Shown piece by piece: positions 53,101 to 63,945 of a stretch of DNA of 64,000 bases (its first letter is position 1; the number at the start of each line of letters is the position of its first letter). A program made the translations under genes and the position numbers. The notes under the pieces were generated by a model. The model had not been told where the DNA came from. It did not search any database and worked only from the letters and a program-made list of their open reading frames with translations. Source of the DNA: Cyanoderma ruficeps (lineage: Eukaryota > Chordata > Aves > Passeriformes > Timaliidae); assembly GCA_008694505.1 (NCBI GenBank), contig VZDJ01007755.1:5916936-5980935 (forward strand). Reading direction: 5' to 3'.

Positions 53101-56100
53101 AGTTCTCCTGTGACTATAAATCAGTCTCAACAGATGTTTATTCCCTCATATTCTATTAAGCATCTGAGACTATGCTTGAAATATGTTAGAACAACCAGCA
53201 CTTGAGATATATTGTTTTATATCAACAGGATCTGGTGATGATAATACTCTTGCAATTACAACACTTTGAGCATTCTCAGGAAGGACATACTTGGGTTTTA
53301 TCACAGTCCTTTAAAATATTTATAGCTGTTGGTTTACCTCAATGTCAGAACATTTCCTTTCCCTTTAGCCCCACTACATTGTCCTACAGAATGGTAAGTA
53401 TCTGTTTTTGAGATTCCCTGGGTAATAAAAGATGGTTTATGGCTAGCAGTGGACTTGGGATTGTATGCTGTAAACAAAGCAGCAGGTTTTCTCTGTCTGA
53501 CTCATAGAATTTTTGGAGCTATGTGTCAGCTTCTAACGCACAGACATGAAGACAGAAATTAATTACCATCTTACTGAAAAAACTATGAAAAATATTCTGC
53601 CCCCTACCCCAAGCTCTATTTGCAGAGGATTGTGATTGGAATCCTTCTGGCTCTCTACACAAAAATAAATTTTACTCTGGCTGAACAACCTTGAAAGAAA
53701 CACTTTTGCTTGGAAGATTAATGAACACCTCCTGCTGAATTACTTGCTCACCTAAAGCTCTATCTTCTTGGTGTATAAGCAGCATGTTTTAGAAGACAGT
53801 AGCAGATGTAGAAACAGCTGTGGAAGTTACTGAATGCTGTCCCCAATCCAACAGCTGAGAAGACCCTCTTACCCTACCTCTTACTTCTTTAAAACTTCAG
53901 TTTCACTACAGGTGGATCAGAGGAGTGCTTAGATTTGGTGAGGGCTTAGATTTGGTAAGAGTGCTGAAATTAAAAAGTGTGAGAGAGAATTTGTATTCTA
54001 ACACATGGAACATTGTTTTTTTACATTAAATCCTTGTTCAGGTCTCATCAAAACTGTGTATATGCATTTGTTTGTTTTACAAACTGGAATCTTTATCATG
54101 CAAATTATTTAATCAAAAAAGTTCATTACATAATCAGTTTGACATCCCAATCTGTCTTCATTGCTGCACAAATTTGCATTCAAAATAAGGTGTTCTGTAA
54201 GCAGTGGTGTAAGTAAAGTCTTTGTGGTTTTCAGGTGGGTTCACACCTTGAGTTCTGATCAAAGTGAAAAATGTCTCTGCCCTGTACTAGGGTACAGTAA
54301 CACAGCTCAACAGCTTTTTTCTCCTTCACAATGGAACTTATCTGATTTCTTTCTTTTATATTCATCTGCTCATTTTCATTTATTCTGTATCAAATAAGTT
54401 AAAATGAAGGTATTGAATATGTGATTAACTAACAGATCCAAAATAAACTATGCAGGACCTAGAGAGAAAGTGATGACATCATCTCTAAGAAATCTGCCTG
54501 AACAATGGAGAGAAATCAAACCTATGCAGAGCATGCTAAATTAGTGTAACTCTGCATCTCAGCTAGTGGTTTGGAAATAAGAATTATCATCCCCTGTGTT
54601 TTTTTCCCTGTCATCAAAGAGGTTTTGGTTAAAGCAATCATCATTATATTTTTTAACTATGTGGAAGCAAAAATGAAGTTCTTGCCAATGAGCTTTGCAG
54701 TTGTCACAAAACCCCTTGAAATGATAACTGGGGAGCAGGACAGGCTTAGCTGTGCACAAGAGCATGAATCACATGCTAGACTGTGCCCACATTATGGATG
54801 AGAATGTATGACACATTTACCAGTGGCATTTGTATTTTAGGAAACTGACTTGAAAGCAAATTTGAGCTGAACATGAGCTCAAAATGAGATGGAGTAGTTA
54901 AGAAATGAGTGACAATCTTGTGTCTAAAAGGAGGACACTACTGAACAGATGAGATAGGGTTATGAATTGATGATTTATTAGTAAAAACTTCTACTCAGTT
55001 CATACACCTGCACCTTAGCAAGAACTGTTACTAGGTTGATAGGAACTTCCTAAAGTTTCAAGTTCCTAAAATGACAGGAACAGTCCAGAAAAGAAAGATG
55101 AAGAATATTTTAAACCTGGAAAATCTTCCCAATTCTGAGAGTAAAGAAGTTAAAACTATTCAAACATTGGCATCTTAAATGTATTGTGATACATTAAGCT
55201 AGCGGATTGCTTTGCAGAACATTGTCTTTGCTGTGCTGGCTGCTCAGAGCTGTGCTCTTTACCTTGTGGACAACACAAAGTCGTTTTTTCCTTGAGGAAA
55301 AGGGTGTTAGCTGTTTTACTTTCCCCATGGTTAAAGGTGAACACAAGAATCTCTGCTGCAGAGTCACTAATGCACTATCTTCTTGTTGCCTGACAGTGAC
55401 TGCCTCCCCCGTGAACTCTAAAATAGGTTAAATGTGACGTGGTCAGGACACAAAAGTACAAACATGGGAAGATGTCATATTTTTGTGGCACATTTAAACT
55501 AACATGATCTAGCAGCTGGAAACTGAAGCTGGGAACATTGTGACTGGAAATTAAAATCTAGTTTGCTAGAGATGTCAGGTCTATCTGTTGCATTCTGGTG
55601 GCTGAAATTACAAATGTTTCTAGAAGCTTACATGGAAATTCTATCTTTGATACAGGGAATACCTTAGAAACATCTTGGATCTGATTTGTCCAAGCAGTCA
55701 TATTACACAAATAATGACATTTCCCATTAAAAATCAATATATTTATTAGCACAGAAAGGTTAAATGTTTCTTCTGCCTCTATGACGTGATGCCAACAGCA
55801 GCCATACTCCCAGGTGCATAAATGGTAAGGATGTCTGGACTGAAAATCAATTTATGTACCATAGCTATTCTGATTTTAACAGACCCTTTAAAATTATTAT
55901 TTCTTTATAAGCAACCCCTCATAAATTAGAATTTGATCATAAAGAAAGAAAAGGTGCAGCCAGTGGCAAATGAGATTAAAGTAAGGAAGGGCAGGCAGAA
56001 GGGTGAGCTCTTACTCTTGCATGTCAACATCACAGCCGATTCCATCAGCATTCAGCTGAAATGTGAGCTTGTGAACATCTTGCCATCACCAAAGACACAT

Positions 56101-56558
56101 CTGCAGAAAGGTTGACCGAGATACATTTATGTAAGATGTGCACAATGCCTGTTTGAACTTTTTTGTAAATTTTTTGTTTCTTTTGGTCAGTGACCTGCTC
56201 CTATGCTTCTTAATAGGGCATTGCACTCACCATTTCCCTCTCCTTAACAGCTTTTCCTCTTATTTATGCCTTTAGACAGCGAAAAAGTAGGAAGACATCC
56301 ATTTACTTACAGCCCAAATCCTGTCCCAAATCCCTATTGCACCTGGAGTGCCTCAAAAGCCCACAGAAAAAGCTTCTTGGTATCTGAATCCACAGAAGAG
56401 ATGAGGTTCAGTGGCTGAACTGAGGTAAAATTTGCACATGCTTTTTAATGCCACTGAGGAGCCTTAGGAAAGTACATCCTATGCTATTTGCCGCCGTGTT
56501 TCTTCTTTGAAGGTTAAAATTATATTTTCAGAAATATCCAGGTTTGCTTTGGTTTTTG

Positions 56559-56589
56559 CACACACAGAGATACACACACACATACACAT
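56559..56589. repeat. Imperfect (CA)n microsatellite
   Basis: CACACACA followed by GAGATA and a further run of CACACACACA. Confidence 0.85.
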
Positions 56590-58177
56590 GGATACATATT
56601 AAAGGTCTTGTTGAACACACAAGCCAAAATCTGACAGGAATTATTCTGTCAAAATTTCATTGCAGGAGCCTTAGACACCAGCACGCTCAGCTTTCCAAAA
56701 GCAGGACCTGATGTACAAGGTTAATCACAAAGATTCATTCTGTTGAGGGATCAGAAACCCAAAGTTGGCTCTATGTAATACCTAAATCCCTTAATGCAAC
56801 CGGCAGAGCCACAGTGCTTCTGTCCTCTAAAGCTGATGCTTTCTATTAATTCCAGATACCTGTGTATTCATTTTTCTTTTCAGGCCAATTGCTAACAGAA
56901 GAGCTTTGTGGTTGAAAGAAAGGCAAACTTGCAGTTCAGAAAGACAGGAGATAAACTGCTGGCCTCTTTGTAGTTAGTAAGACTTTTATTACTGCTCTCC
57001 GCTCATGATTTCACCAAACAGGTCTGATTATGCAAAGTAACACTTCTGTATCATTTTCTGTACATTTATTCACATGCAAATAAAAATCAGAAACACTCCT
57101 GAACTCTGCTTTTCACATGGCAATGAAAGGTTTTCCCAGGAAACAACATGAAAAATTGCAGGCATGTGTGTATTGTTCTTTAATAATTTTTACGATGTAA
57201 ATTCAAAGCTCCAATCTATTGACCTAAGAATAAGACTTTTTCATCAAAAACTTTAGACCATGGAAAGACAAAATCCTGCCTGGAAATCAGAACTGATGGC
57301 ACTTAAGACCTGAATCTGAATTTTGTTCTTTCATATGAGTTCGATCAAGATTCAACTGAACACATGGTAACCTCACAGCTGATTACTTTTCTCCATCTCA
57401 CCATGGAGGCAGGAAAAATGGTATGGAATAACTTACAAAGATGAGGACAATGTGAACATGGTATTCCTGGAGTAGCCTATTCTCTCTGTACCACTTCAAA
57501 TAGGTAATGAAAGTTGACTAATCACATTAACATTTAAGGACATTATTTTATAATAATGGCTGGGAGATATCTTTGTTCATATCACTCCGTAAAGAAATGG
57601 CCTGAACAGAAAACATGCTTTGTGTGAATCTCCCAATTATCAGACTAACAACACAGAGCAATCAGAGTGTGTAGAAAGCACAACGAAGTTTGTGGAAATA
57701 GAGCAGAGGCTGCAATTCCCAAAATGGTTCAAACAAACAATCTGTTAGAAACCCTGAAGATAGAATAAATATTGTCAGTTTCTTCTTCACCAGAAGAGCT
57801 ACAAGAATCTCCATATGTTTTGAGAGGCTTTCTGTCAACCTGTTTGGCTGCTCCATGATACAGCTGAAGTAATTGTATGGTAGACATCAATGTACATATA
57901 GCAAAAAATATTATCTGGCTAAAATTTGGAAATATTTCTTTAAAAAAACTCCTACATGAGGTACAGATGACACACTGTTGTAGCCTTACCTCTCAATGGT
58001 CCTATGTCCTAAGAATGAGGACTGACAGGTGATCAGGTGAGATGGAAGTTAGAGTGTAATGGAGATATGGTTACAAAATCTTTTGCTGAAAATGGCCTTG
58101 GTGATTCAAAGGTGGCCACAAATATTCCATTACGAGTTGAGTGTCAGTGTGTGTAAAAAGATAAGGACACTATCTAC

Positions 58178-58183
58178 ATTTAC
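58178..58183 (-). other. CLVS1: CLVS1 intron 2 donor
   Basis: The minus strand reads AGTAG|GTAAAT. The GT at 58183-58182 is the only donor-like site that keeps the WDQSR reading, and its phase matches the acceptor of the next exon. Confidence 0.93.
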
Positions 58184-58572
58184 CTACTCTGATCCCAGTT
58201 GGCTGCAAAAAGCAGAAGAATCTTCCTGCCGCAGTGGTCGCGATTTTCCAGTACTCCCGGAAACCCATCTGTCAGAGCCCGTTTGATTCCTGGATCATCA
58301 GCCTTGAAGTTTTTGAACATATCCAGATTTAATTGGCGGTATTGGAAGTACTGAGCCAGCAGTCTGAAGGCCTCAGTTTGGTGAAACTTTCTGGCTCGGA
58401 GAAATCTCAAGATGAAGGCATCATCTGTACGTAAAAACCCAATGTCAGGCCTCGTGATGATCATGTCCCTGACTTGCTGGATATCCTGGTGCAAAATGTC
58501 TGGGTTCTCATTCAGTTCCAGGCGGGCTTTCTCTATAGTCTCTGGACTAAGTCCAGCTTGTAAATGGGTCAT
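58184..58572 (-). CDS. CLVS1: Clavesin-1, first coding exon (residues 1-130)
   Basis: Encodes the N-terminal part of clavesin-1, a Sec14-like CRAL-TRIO protein of neurons that binds PtdIns(3,5)P2 and clathrin on trans-Golgi/endosomal vesicles and influences late endosome/lysosome morphology (family knowledge). The frame runs from ATG at 58572 ([20 protein letters not shown]) through the CRAL-TRIO N-terminal helical region (about residues 30-95, including [17 protein letters not shown]) into the start of the lipid-binding domain ([16 protein letters not shown]). CLVS1 rather than CLVS2 is indicated by [30 protein letters not shown] and GVLENRDH. The exon ends at 58184 with donor TAG|GTAAAT, splitting Arg130 as AG|G; the next exon at 35132 completes it. 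Start choice: an in-frame TAA lies 11 codons upstream and the ATG has G at -3. Oddity: Cys114 where human CLVS1 and CLVS2 (from memory) have Tyr in HYGRK. Confidence 0.97.
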
Positions 58573-58636
58573 GTCTGCAAAAACCTCTTTTCCAAATCCT
58601 TAACTTCGGATATTTTAGTAGAAGTGCTGATCCCAT
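58547..58636 (-). promoter_or_regulatory. Overlapping upstream ORF, relic of the N-terminal extension
   Basis: ATG at 58636 opens a 29-codon frame that ends in TAG at 58547, overlapping the CLVS1 start by 26 nt in the +1 frame. It begins [18 protein letters not shown]. This resembles the start of human CLVS1 as I recall it (MGPVSLLPKYQKLNTWNG): MG, LL, KY, KL, W and G are shared with one gapped codon. In human this stretch is in frame with MTHLQ; here the distance between the two ATGs is 64 nt instead of 66, so the extension cannot join the protein. Ribosomes starting here would miss the main start, so a repressive role is likely (inference). Confidence 0.8.
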
Positions 58637-58668
58637 TCAACTGATGGTCTGCTGTGAGCGTGAGCCAT
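58615..58668 (-). promoter_or_regulatory. Upstream ORF, 17 codons
   Basis: ATG at 58668 to TAA at 58615 in the CLVS1 leader, encoding MAHAHSRPSVEWDQHFY. It ends 42 nt before the main start codon and its 3' part overlaps the ATG at 58636 in another frame. No family resemblance is seen; a translational role would be by position only. Confidence 0.6.
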
Positions 58669-58724
58669 TCAGATGCTTTTTGTTATCAAGATGATATTTA
58701 ATAAGTAAAAGCAAAGGCCTTTTC

Positions 58725-58769
58725 TTATTCTTGCAGAGTAAGAGGCAGTTCACATGTAATATAATCCAT
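58725..58769 (-). promoter_or_regulatory. Upstream ORF, 14 codons
   Basis: ATG at 58769 to TAA at 58725 in the CLVS1 leader, encoding MDYITCELPLTLQE. It begins 32 nt after the inferred exon start. It contains the start-stop element at 58755 in another frame. Confidence 0.55.
58750..58755 (-). promoter_or_regulatory. Start-stop element (ATGTGA) in the CLVS1 leader
   Basis: The minus strand reads ACATGTGAAC at this point, an ATG followed directly by TGA. Such minimal upstream ORFs stall initiating ribosomes in some vertebrate mRNAs (known for other genes); a role here is inference. Confidence 0.5.
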
Positions 58770-58801
58770 CCAAAGGAAAGTGTTGTTTATTCCACCACTT
58801 A

Positions 58802-58830
58802 CTAAAAGAAAAAGAAAATATATAAAAGAA
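58802..58830 (-). other. CLVS1: CLVS1 intron 1 acceptor with pyrimidine tract
   Basis: Read on the minus strand the sequence is a run of T and C ending CTTTTTCTTTTAG at 58802. A branch-point-like TTAAT lies about 25 nt upstream of the AG. This is the strongest acceptor upstream of the CLVS1 start codon. Confidence 0.75.
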
Positions 58831-60983
58831 AGATTAAATGTGTATATAAAGCTTGTAGGAATGCATTCCTGAATTTATTTAGCCATAAAATTTCTTTGTG
58901 TAGGAGGATAACAGTCACATAATTTCAGAATGGATGCATTTAAGATAAGGCAGTCACTAACATCTTGAATATATGTTTTCAGGCTTTCAGAAAAGCAATC
59001 TGATTTATTGACAATTAACACTAAGCTGTATCAAATTTCTATTAGAATACCCTTCTCAAAGTTGTCTTGCAGAAGTGTGGGAGTTGCAGCATCCCTAACT
59101 TCAAGCCAAGGATGATAACAGCAAAAATAATAGTAATTTTTTTCGCACCATTAACAGAGCAGCATTTCAACTTCATAACTAGACAGATTTACCCTCATCA
59201 TACTAAGCAGAACAACTCCTTCATTTGGTTTTATCACCTGTACGTATCAGCTTGTGGCTCTCCTTGAATAAGACCCTTTAGCTGACTAAAAAACTGATTT
59301 TTAAAAAACCCAAAACTCCACCAATACCAGCAACAATTTCTACTTTCTAGAAACTCACTGGAAATATCTCCCATTGAGACTCAATACGTTTTCATGGGAA
59401 ACTTCTCCCAGATAAGGTTCTTGATGTATCCAATCTGGCAGAGTTGGTGTTTTAGTTGAAAAGGGATGTATTTTATTCAAAATTCCTTTTTTCAGTATAT
59501 TGTAGCTTTCTTGAATACCTAGTTCTGAATTTCATTTTGATTTTCATACTTTACCTAGAATTTGTTTTTACAAGTGTTAGAAGAAAATCTGCTTATGCTG
59601 TTATGTATGAGCAAAATGGTACAGTGAATCTCTTACATTTCAGTGACATAATTAGCTGTCATCGAAGTCTGTGTAGCTGCACTTGTGTGAAATAAGATCA
59701 AGGCCTGTTCCAATGTGATACGTGTGTGAGAAAAGATCAAGATCCATACAATTTTTCAGCCATCACAGAAACAGACGAGCAAACCTCCTGCCCACCTCAC
59801 CCCATCCCCTCACTGCTTAACTGATCTCTGTTTTTAATTTCTGAAAATGAAAAATTGGTTTTAAAAATTTAAAGGGAATCCCTCAGTGAAAGGCACACTT
59901 TTTGTATTTGAAGAAAGCTGTTTGGAAAGTTATGAATTATTTATAGGAAAACAATCAGTTCAGCTACTCCCCTGGGTTCAGCATTCTCAGATCAAACAAA
60001 GGGGAGAGCAGCAGCCAAAGCATTTCTTGGTCCTGGATTTGCTCAAAGTTATGTTGCAGGACCGGGAAGTCAAAGAGCTCAAGGGATACCTCGGTTCCCT
60101 GCTTTGTGACCTTGCATGTTATTGATAAAAAAATACATTTTCGAAGCCACAGCTGCAGCCCCAGGATGAAATCCCAAAATTTAAATACAGAGTGTTTCTG
60201 CATATTTGCTTAAAGGACATTTGTGGTGGGAGATAAGCTTTTCATTTAACAGCAATATGAATTGGACTTTTCTGTGGGTGACACAAAGGATAGTTTATTA
60301 GGCATCCTTTTTCTGTATTCACTGTGGAGCTGGAGTTGAAAAGAGCTACCTGCAGAGCAGAGTATCTGATGATTGATCAGCCTGGGAAAACTCCAGGAAA
60401 GGCAGAGCTGGGAGAAAAGAGGGCTTTAAAAAGGCACTATGGAGGGCAAATGATTCCAGAAAACAAGTCCCCATGTTTGGAGGGGTAGTCCATGAGTGCA
60501 GGCTATTCAATTCTTAAGGAAACTAGAGCTGTAAAAAAGGTGGATTCCTCATATAAAAATAAACTAACAGCTATTCTTTTTACTCTTGCTTTTATTAGAC
60601 CAAATTAGAATAACTCCAATGGTATCAACCGAATTCCACTGATGTAAAATTACAGTAGGCCATAGAGAAACCAGGCTAATATTTTGTGAGACTGAGATCT
60701 CAAATTAATGGTGACATCAGCATTTTCTTGCATAAATCATGGGTATATTTACAATGCCCCCATGAGCTAGTTAGAGACCTAGAATTATTTTAAAGTGCCA
60801 TTAGGGGACTGTGGTGTCAGGATTGGTCCCACCCTAGTTCTAACAGCAAGTGTAGAGTTGGGAACTCTTTATTCCCAAGGGTGTTAAGCAGAGATCTGGA
60901 AGCAAAAAGCTTATCTGGGGTCTGCATTAGCTCTGGCTTAGGATCTAGTAGGAATTACAGCACCTTTAGCATTCCTGTGGCTT

Positions 60984-61463
60984 AGAATCACAAAATTGTG
61001 GAATCACAGACTGTTTTACTTTGGAGGGGATCTCTGAAGGTCATCTGGTTCAACCTCCCTGTCATGGGCAGGGACATCTTTCATTGAATCAAGTTGTTCA
61101 AAGCCCCATTCCACCTGGCCTTGAACACTGCCAATGTTTGAGCATTCACAACTTCTCTGGGAAACTTGTTTCAGACTCATAGTAAAAAAAAATTTCTTCT
61201 TTATGTCCAATCTGAATCTGTCCTCTTTCAGTCTAAAAATGTTAGCCCTTGCCCTGTTACTGCTGACCCTAGTAAAAAGTCTGTAACCATCTTTCTTGTA
61301 AGCCCCCTTTAGGTACTGGACAGCTGCTGTGGGGTCTCCCTGGAGCCTTCTCTTCTCCAGGCTGAACCACCCCAACTCTCTCAGCCTGTCTTCATAAGAG
61401 AGGTGCTCCATCTCTCTGATCATTTTTGTGGCCCTTCTCTGGATCTGTTCTAAAACATCCAAG
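60984..61463 (-). mobile_element. CR1 LINE, 3' end fragment
   Basis: The minus strand reads RRATKMIREMEHLSYEDRLR, ELGWFSLEKRRLQGD, QYLKGAYKKDGYRLFTR and FRLDIKKKFFFTM, a CR1 ORF2 C-terminus. The frame then shifts into the CR1 3' region (read on plus as GGTTCAACCTCCCTGTCATG and neighbours) with a duplicated TGTGATTC-type tail at 60984-61008. It is 5'-truncated at about 61463. The 148-codon open frame covering it is a mix of the ORF2 frame and out-of-frame 3' sequence, not a gene. Confidence 0.93.
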
Positions 61464-63328
61464 GATTAGCAGCAGATAACAGTGACACATACACAGACAC
61501 AATTCCCAGCGGTTCATCCGTTTTCTAGGAGTTTATGGGAGTAAAACTATCCCTTCCTCTGCTCCTTTTCTGTCTCCCACCTCCACCAAGATGCTTCTTT
61601 GGCAATAAGGCAAATCCTTGAAAGGTCAAATGCAGTCTGCACCAGGAGAAAATGAGATTCTGGCCTTTTTTATTTGTTCCCCAACTATTTAATGTCAAAA
61701 AATATTCTACTTATTTTTATTTAAGTTTCCTACTGTTTTTAACTAATTTAAATGATCAGGATTATTCCAAGGCAAGGGAGACACAGTCCTTCCTTGTCAG
61801 ATATTGTTGCCAAAAAACAACTTACAGATCTTCATTCTAACAAAAGATCCATTTTTAAATGCATTTCAGAGTTTTCTGATAGTGAGCTGAGCTATAACCA
61901 TGGATTACAGTTATCTACAGATTACCCCGATTACCACCCAGAACAGGCTGCACTAAAATACTTTATTGGTGTAAAGTTACATATTGCAAAATAATCTAAA
62001 ATATGTATGAACAACTTTGTCACTCCCAGAATCACAGGGCAAATCATGAAGGTAGCAACCCACACTGGCACCATTACCTTCAAGGAGCCTGATATACATC
62101 AGTGAATTATTTGGTTCTCCCACTGCTAGCTTTGACAATAAATTTAGTGCTCCACAGCTACCCAGTTTAACTGTTGCTGCACTTTCTCAAATGGTTCTGA
62201 TTTATTCTGATTCCCAAGATATAACAGAAGCTTCATCTCCATTTTCACCTCCTCCCACACACGGCAATCTCTCCTTCTCTTCCGGTGTTGTGTACAGCTC
62301 CAATCCATCTGCCAATTTTTTAGATGTTTACATATTTGATCAGTTTGGTGCAGGGTTGTTTTTTCTTCCAAATGAAGGTACTGGCCTTCTTTTCCTATTT
62401 TGAACATTGTTGCTGTGTATTGGCACACTACAGTGTGTTGTGGTCTCAACAACTGTTCCTCTATCTTGTGACTCTTTATTCCCAAGGGACTATTTGCTCT
62501 TCTAATGTCTTTTCACAACCATTTATAATGACTCATCCCTCCAAAGGAACAAAATTCAGCCTTAAATGAAAAAAAAAATTACAGAGGTTTGAAACACAAC
62601 ATACTAAAACCAAAACAAGCAGGGAAATTTCCACCAAAATTATGGTGTCACATACAATTTTGGCTAATTCATTTTCAGTCCCAGAATGACAAGGGACAGT
62701 GAGTGTTCAGCATGGGTAACATACTGAAAATGTGATACAATTTTCAGACAAACAGCTTATATTCTTGCATGATCCTCAAAAAAAAAAGAAGTTAATAATA
62801 AAATGTATAGTAATATTTACTATAGAAATTAAAATGAAAATAACACTTTACCAAAGTATACAAAGCACTTTTCATTCAAAGATTTTAATATGCCTTACTG
62901 CTCTCTCTTCAATCATAGCTTCTGGGTCAGCAGTCAATCCCTATTTGCACTGCCTGCCCTAGAAAATTGGCCAAAACCTGCCTTCACTGATGATGGCAAT
63001 TGTCTGGATCATTTTGTTCCTGTCCACTTACCTCTCCTTGCAACACCACTTGCTCCTTTAAGCACCTCATGTCCATTTGGCCCTTCCCCATCCAATTCAG
63101 TTCCAGAAAGATTTTAGCTGTCGCTTAATCTGCCAAGTGTTTTCCATCCAGTCCAAAGCTGTCTGCCATGTGAAATTTCATTACCATAGTTTTCAAACTG
63201 AGAAGTAACTAAAATTTCATCCTCACCTGGTATTAAGAGGCATCACTACTAAGGTTTGGCTCATTATATAATTCCTTACCCTTAGCATTTATACAGATAT
63301 TAGCTGCTGAAATCATGCCAGAGAGGAA

Positions 63329-63350
63329 GGGAGTGGGCAGGGAGGGAGGG
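63329..63350 (+). repeat. G-rich tract, canonical G-quadruplex motif
   Basis: Five GGG tracts at 63329, 63335, 63340, 63344 and 63348 with loops of 3, 2, 1 and 1 nt. This is the tightest quadruplex-type pattern noticed in the window and lies in CLVS1 intron 1, on the template strand. Confidence 0.8.
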
Positions 63351-63812
63351 AAAATGGTAATATAGAATGATTTTATCTCAGAGTGTGGGCGTCATCTCAT
63401 TAAATTTCTTTTTGAAAAATATTTTGATGTTAATTCTGGAAAATCTCTTAGGGCTATGTTCTGCTGAGCCGGGGTTGCTCCATAAGGACAGGGGAGGATG
63501 AATCCATACCTGTACCTATAGGAATGGTTCCTATGGCCCTTTGTGGCCTTGTGTGTACCTTACTAGAAACCTGCACTGAAAATGGAGTAGTCAGACCTAG
63601 AAAGGATCCTACCCCAGCTTCATGAACCGATTTCAAAAGAGCAATGAGCAAAACTGACTCTCTGGCCCTTGGCTGTGAGACCCTGGCATCTTCCACAGAT
63701 TGTGGGGAGAAGCACATCCCTGAGTGATTTGCCTGAGATCCCAGAGGATACATTTCACGGAGCTGGGAACACATCATATCTCTCCTGAGCCATAAGCTTA
63801 CATGTTAACATC

Positions 63813-63945
63813 CAGGGAATATTTCCTCATCATCCCCTTGACTCTTTGTTGGACTTTCTCTGACATGTGCATGTCTCCCTTGCATTGGGCAGCCTAAAGG
63901 AGGACACGGTTCTCCAACTGTGGCCTCACCACTACTACTCCACAG
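63813..63945 (-). mobile_element. CR1 LINE, ORF2 fragment
   Basis: On the minus strand the order GGTGAGGCCACAGTTGGAG, CCGTGTCC, GGGAGACATG, AGAGAAAGTCCAACAAAG and GATGATGAGG matches the CR1 ORF2 segment that normally encodes [20 protein letters not shown] and ERVQRRA. Many substitutions and indels show it is old. It lies in CLVS1 intron 1. Confidence 0.7.

Larger units (their letters stand above)
35133..58183 (-). other. CLVS1: CLVS1 intron 2 (complete, 23.05 kb)
   Basis: Bounded by matching in-phase splice sites. It contains a solo LTR (36870-37425), a possible old LINE remnant (about 38720-39640), a CR1 copy (39655-40128), a 35-bp tandem duplication (41121-41190) and several simple repeats. 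From about 41200 to 58180 there is no gene or clear transposon apart from microsatellites at 47687, 50076 and 56559. Open frames of up to 149 codons there have no recognisable family. Confidence 0.9.
58573..58801 (-). other. CLVS1: CLVS1 5' UTR portion of the first coding exon
   Basis: Between a strong inferred acceptor (TTTTCTTTTTCTTTTAG|TAAGTGG, exon start 58801) and the start codon lie 229 nt of leader. It holds four upstream ATGs (58769, 58755, 58668, 58636), described separately. The exon boundary is inferred from the splice signal alone; transcript data could move it. A second AG close to the start codon (TTTTTGCAG|ACATG, exon start would be 58574) is a possible alternative acceptor. 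Confidence 0.75.

Noticed and set aside
58412..58603. 63-codon plus-strand frame over the CLVS1 exon
   Set aside because: Shadow of the conserved minus-strand coding exon.
61016..61462. 148-codon open frame with reverse-transcriptase-like start
   Set aside because: It is the C-terminal end of a dead CR1 element read through into its non-coding 3' region, not a host gene.
63454..63777. 107-codon open frame on the minus strand
   Set aside because: No family resemblance and no flanking splice signals that I could support as an upstream CLVS1 exon.
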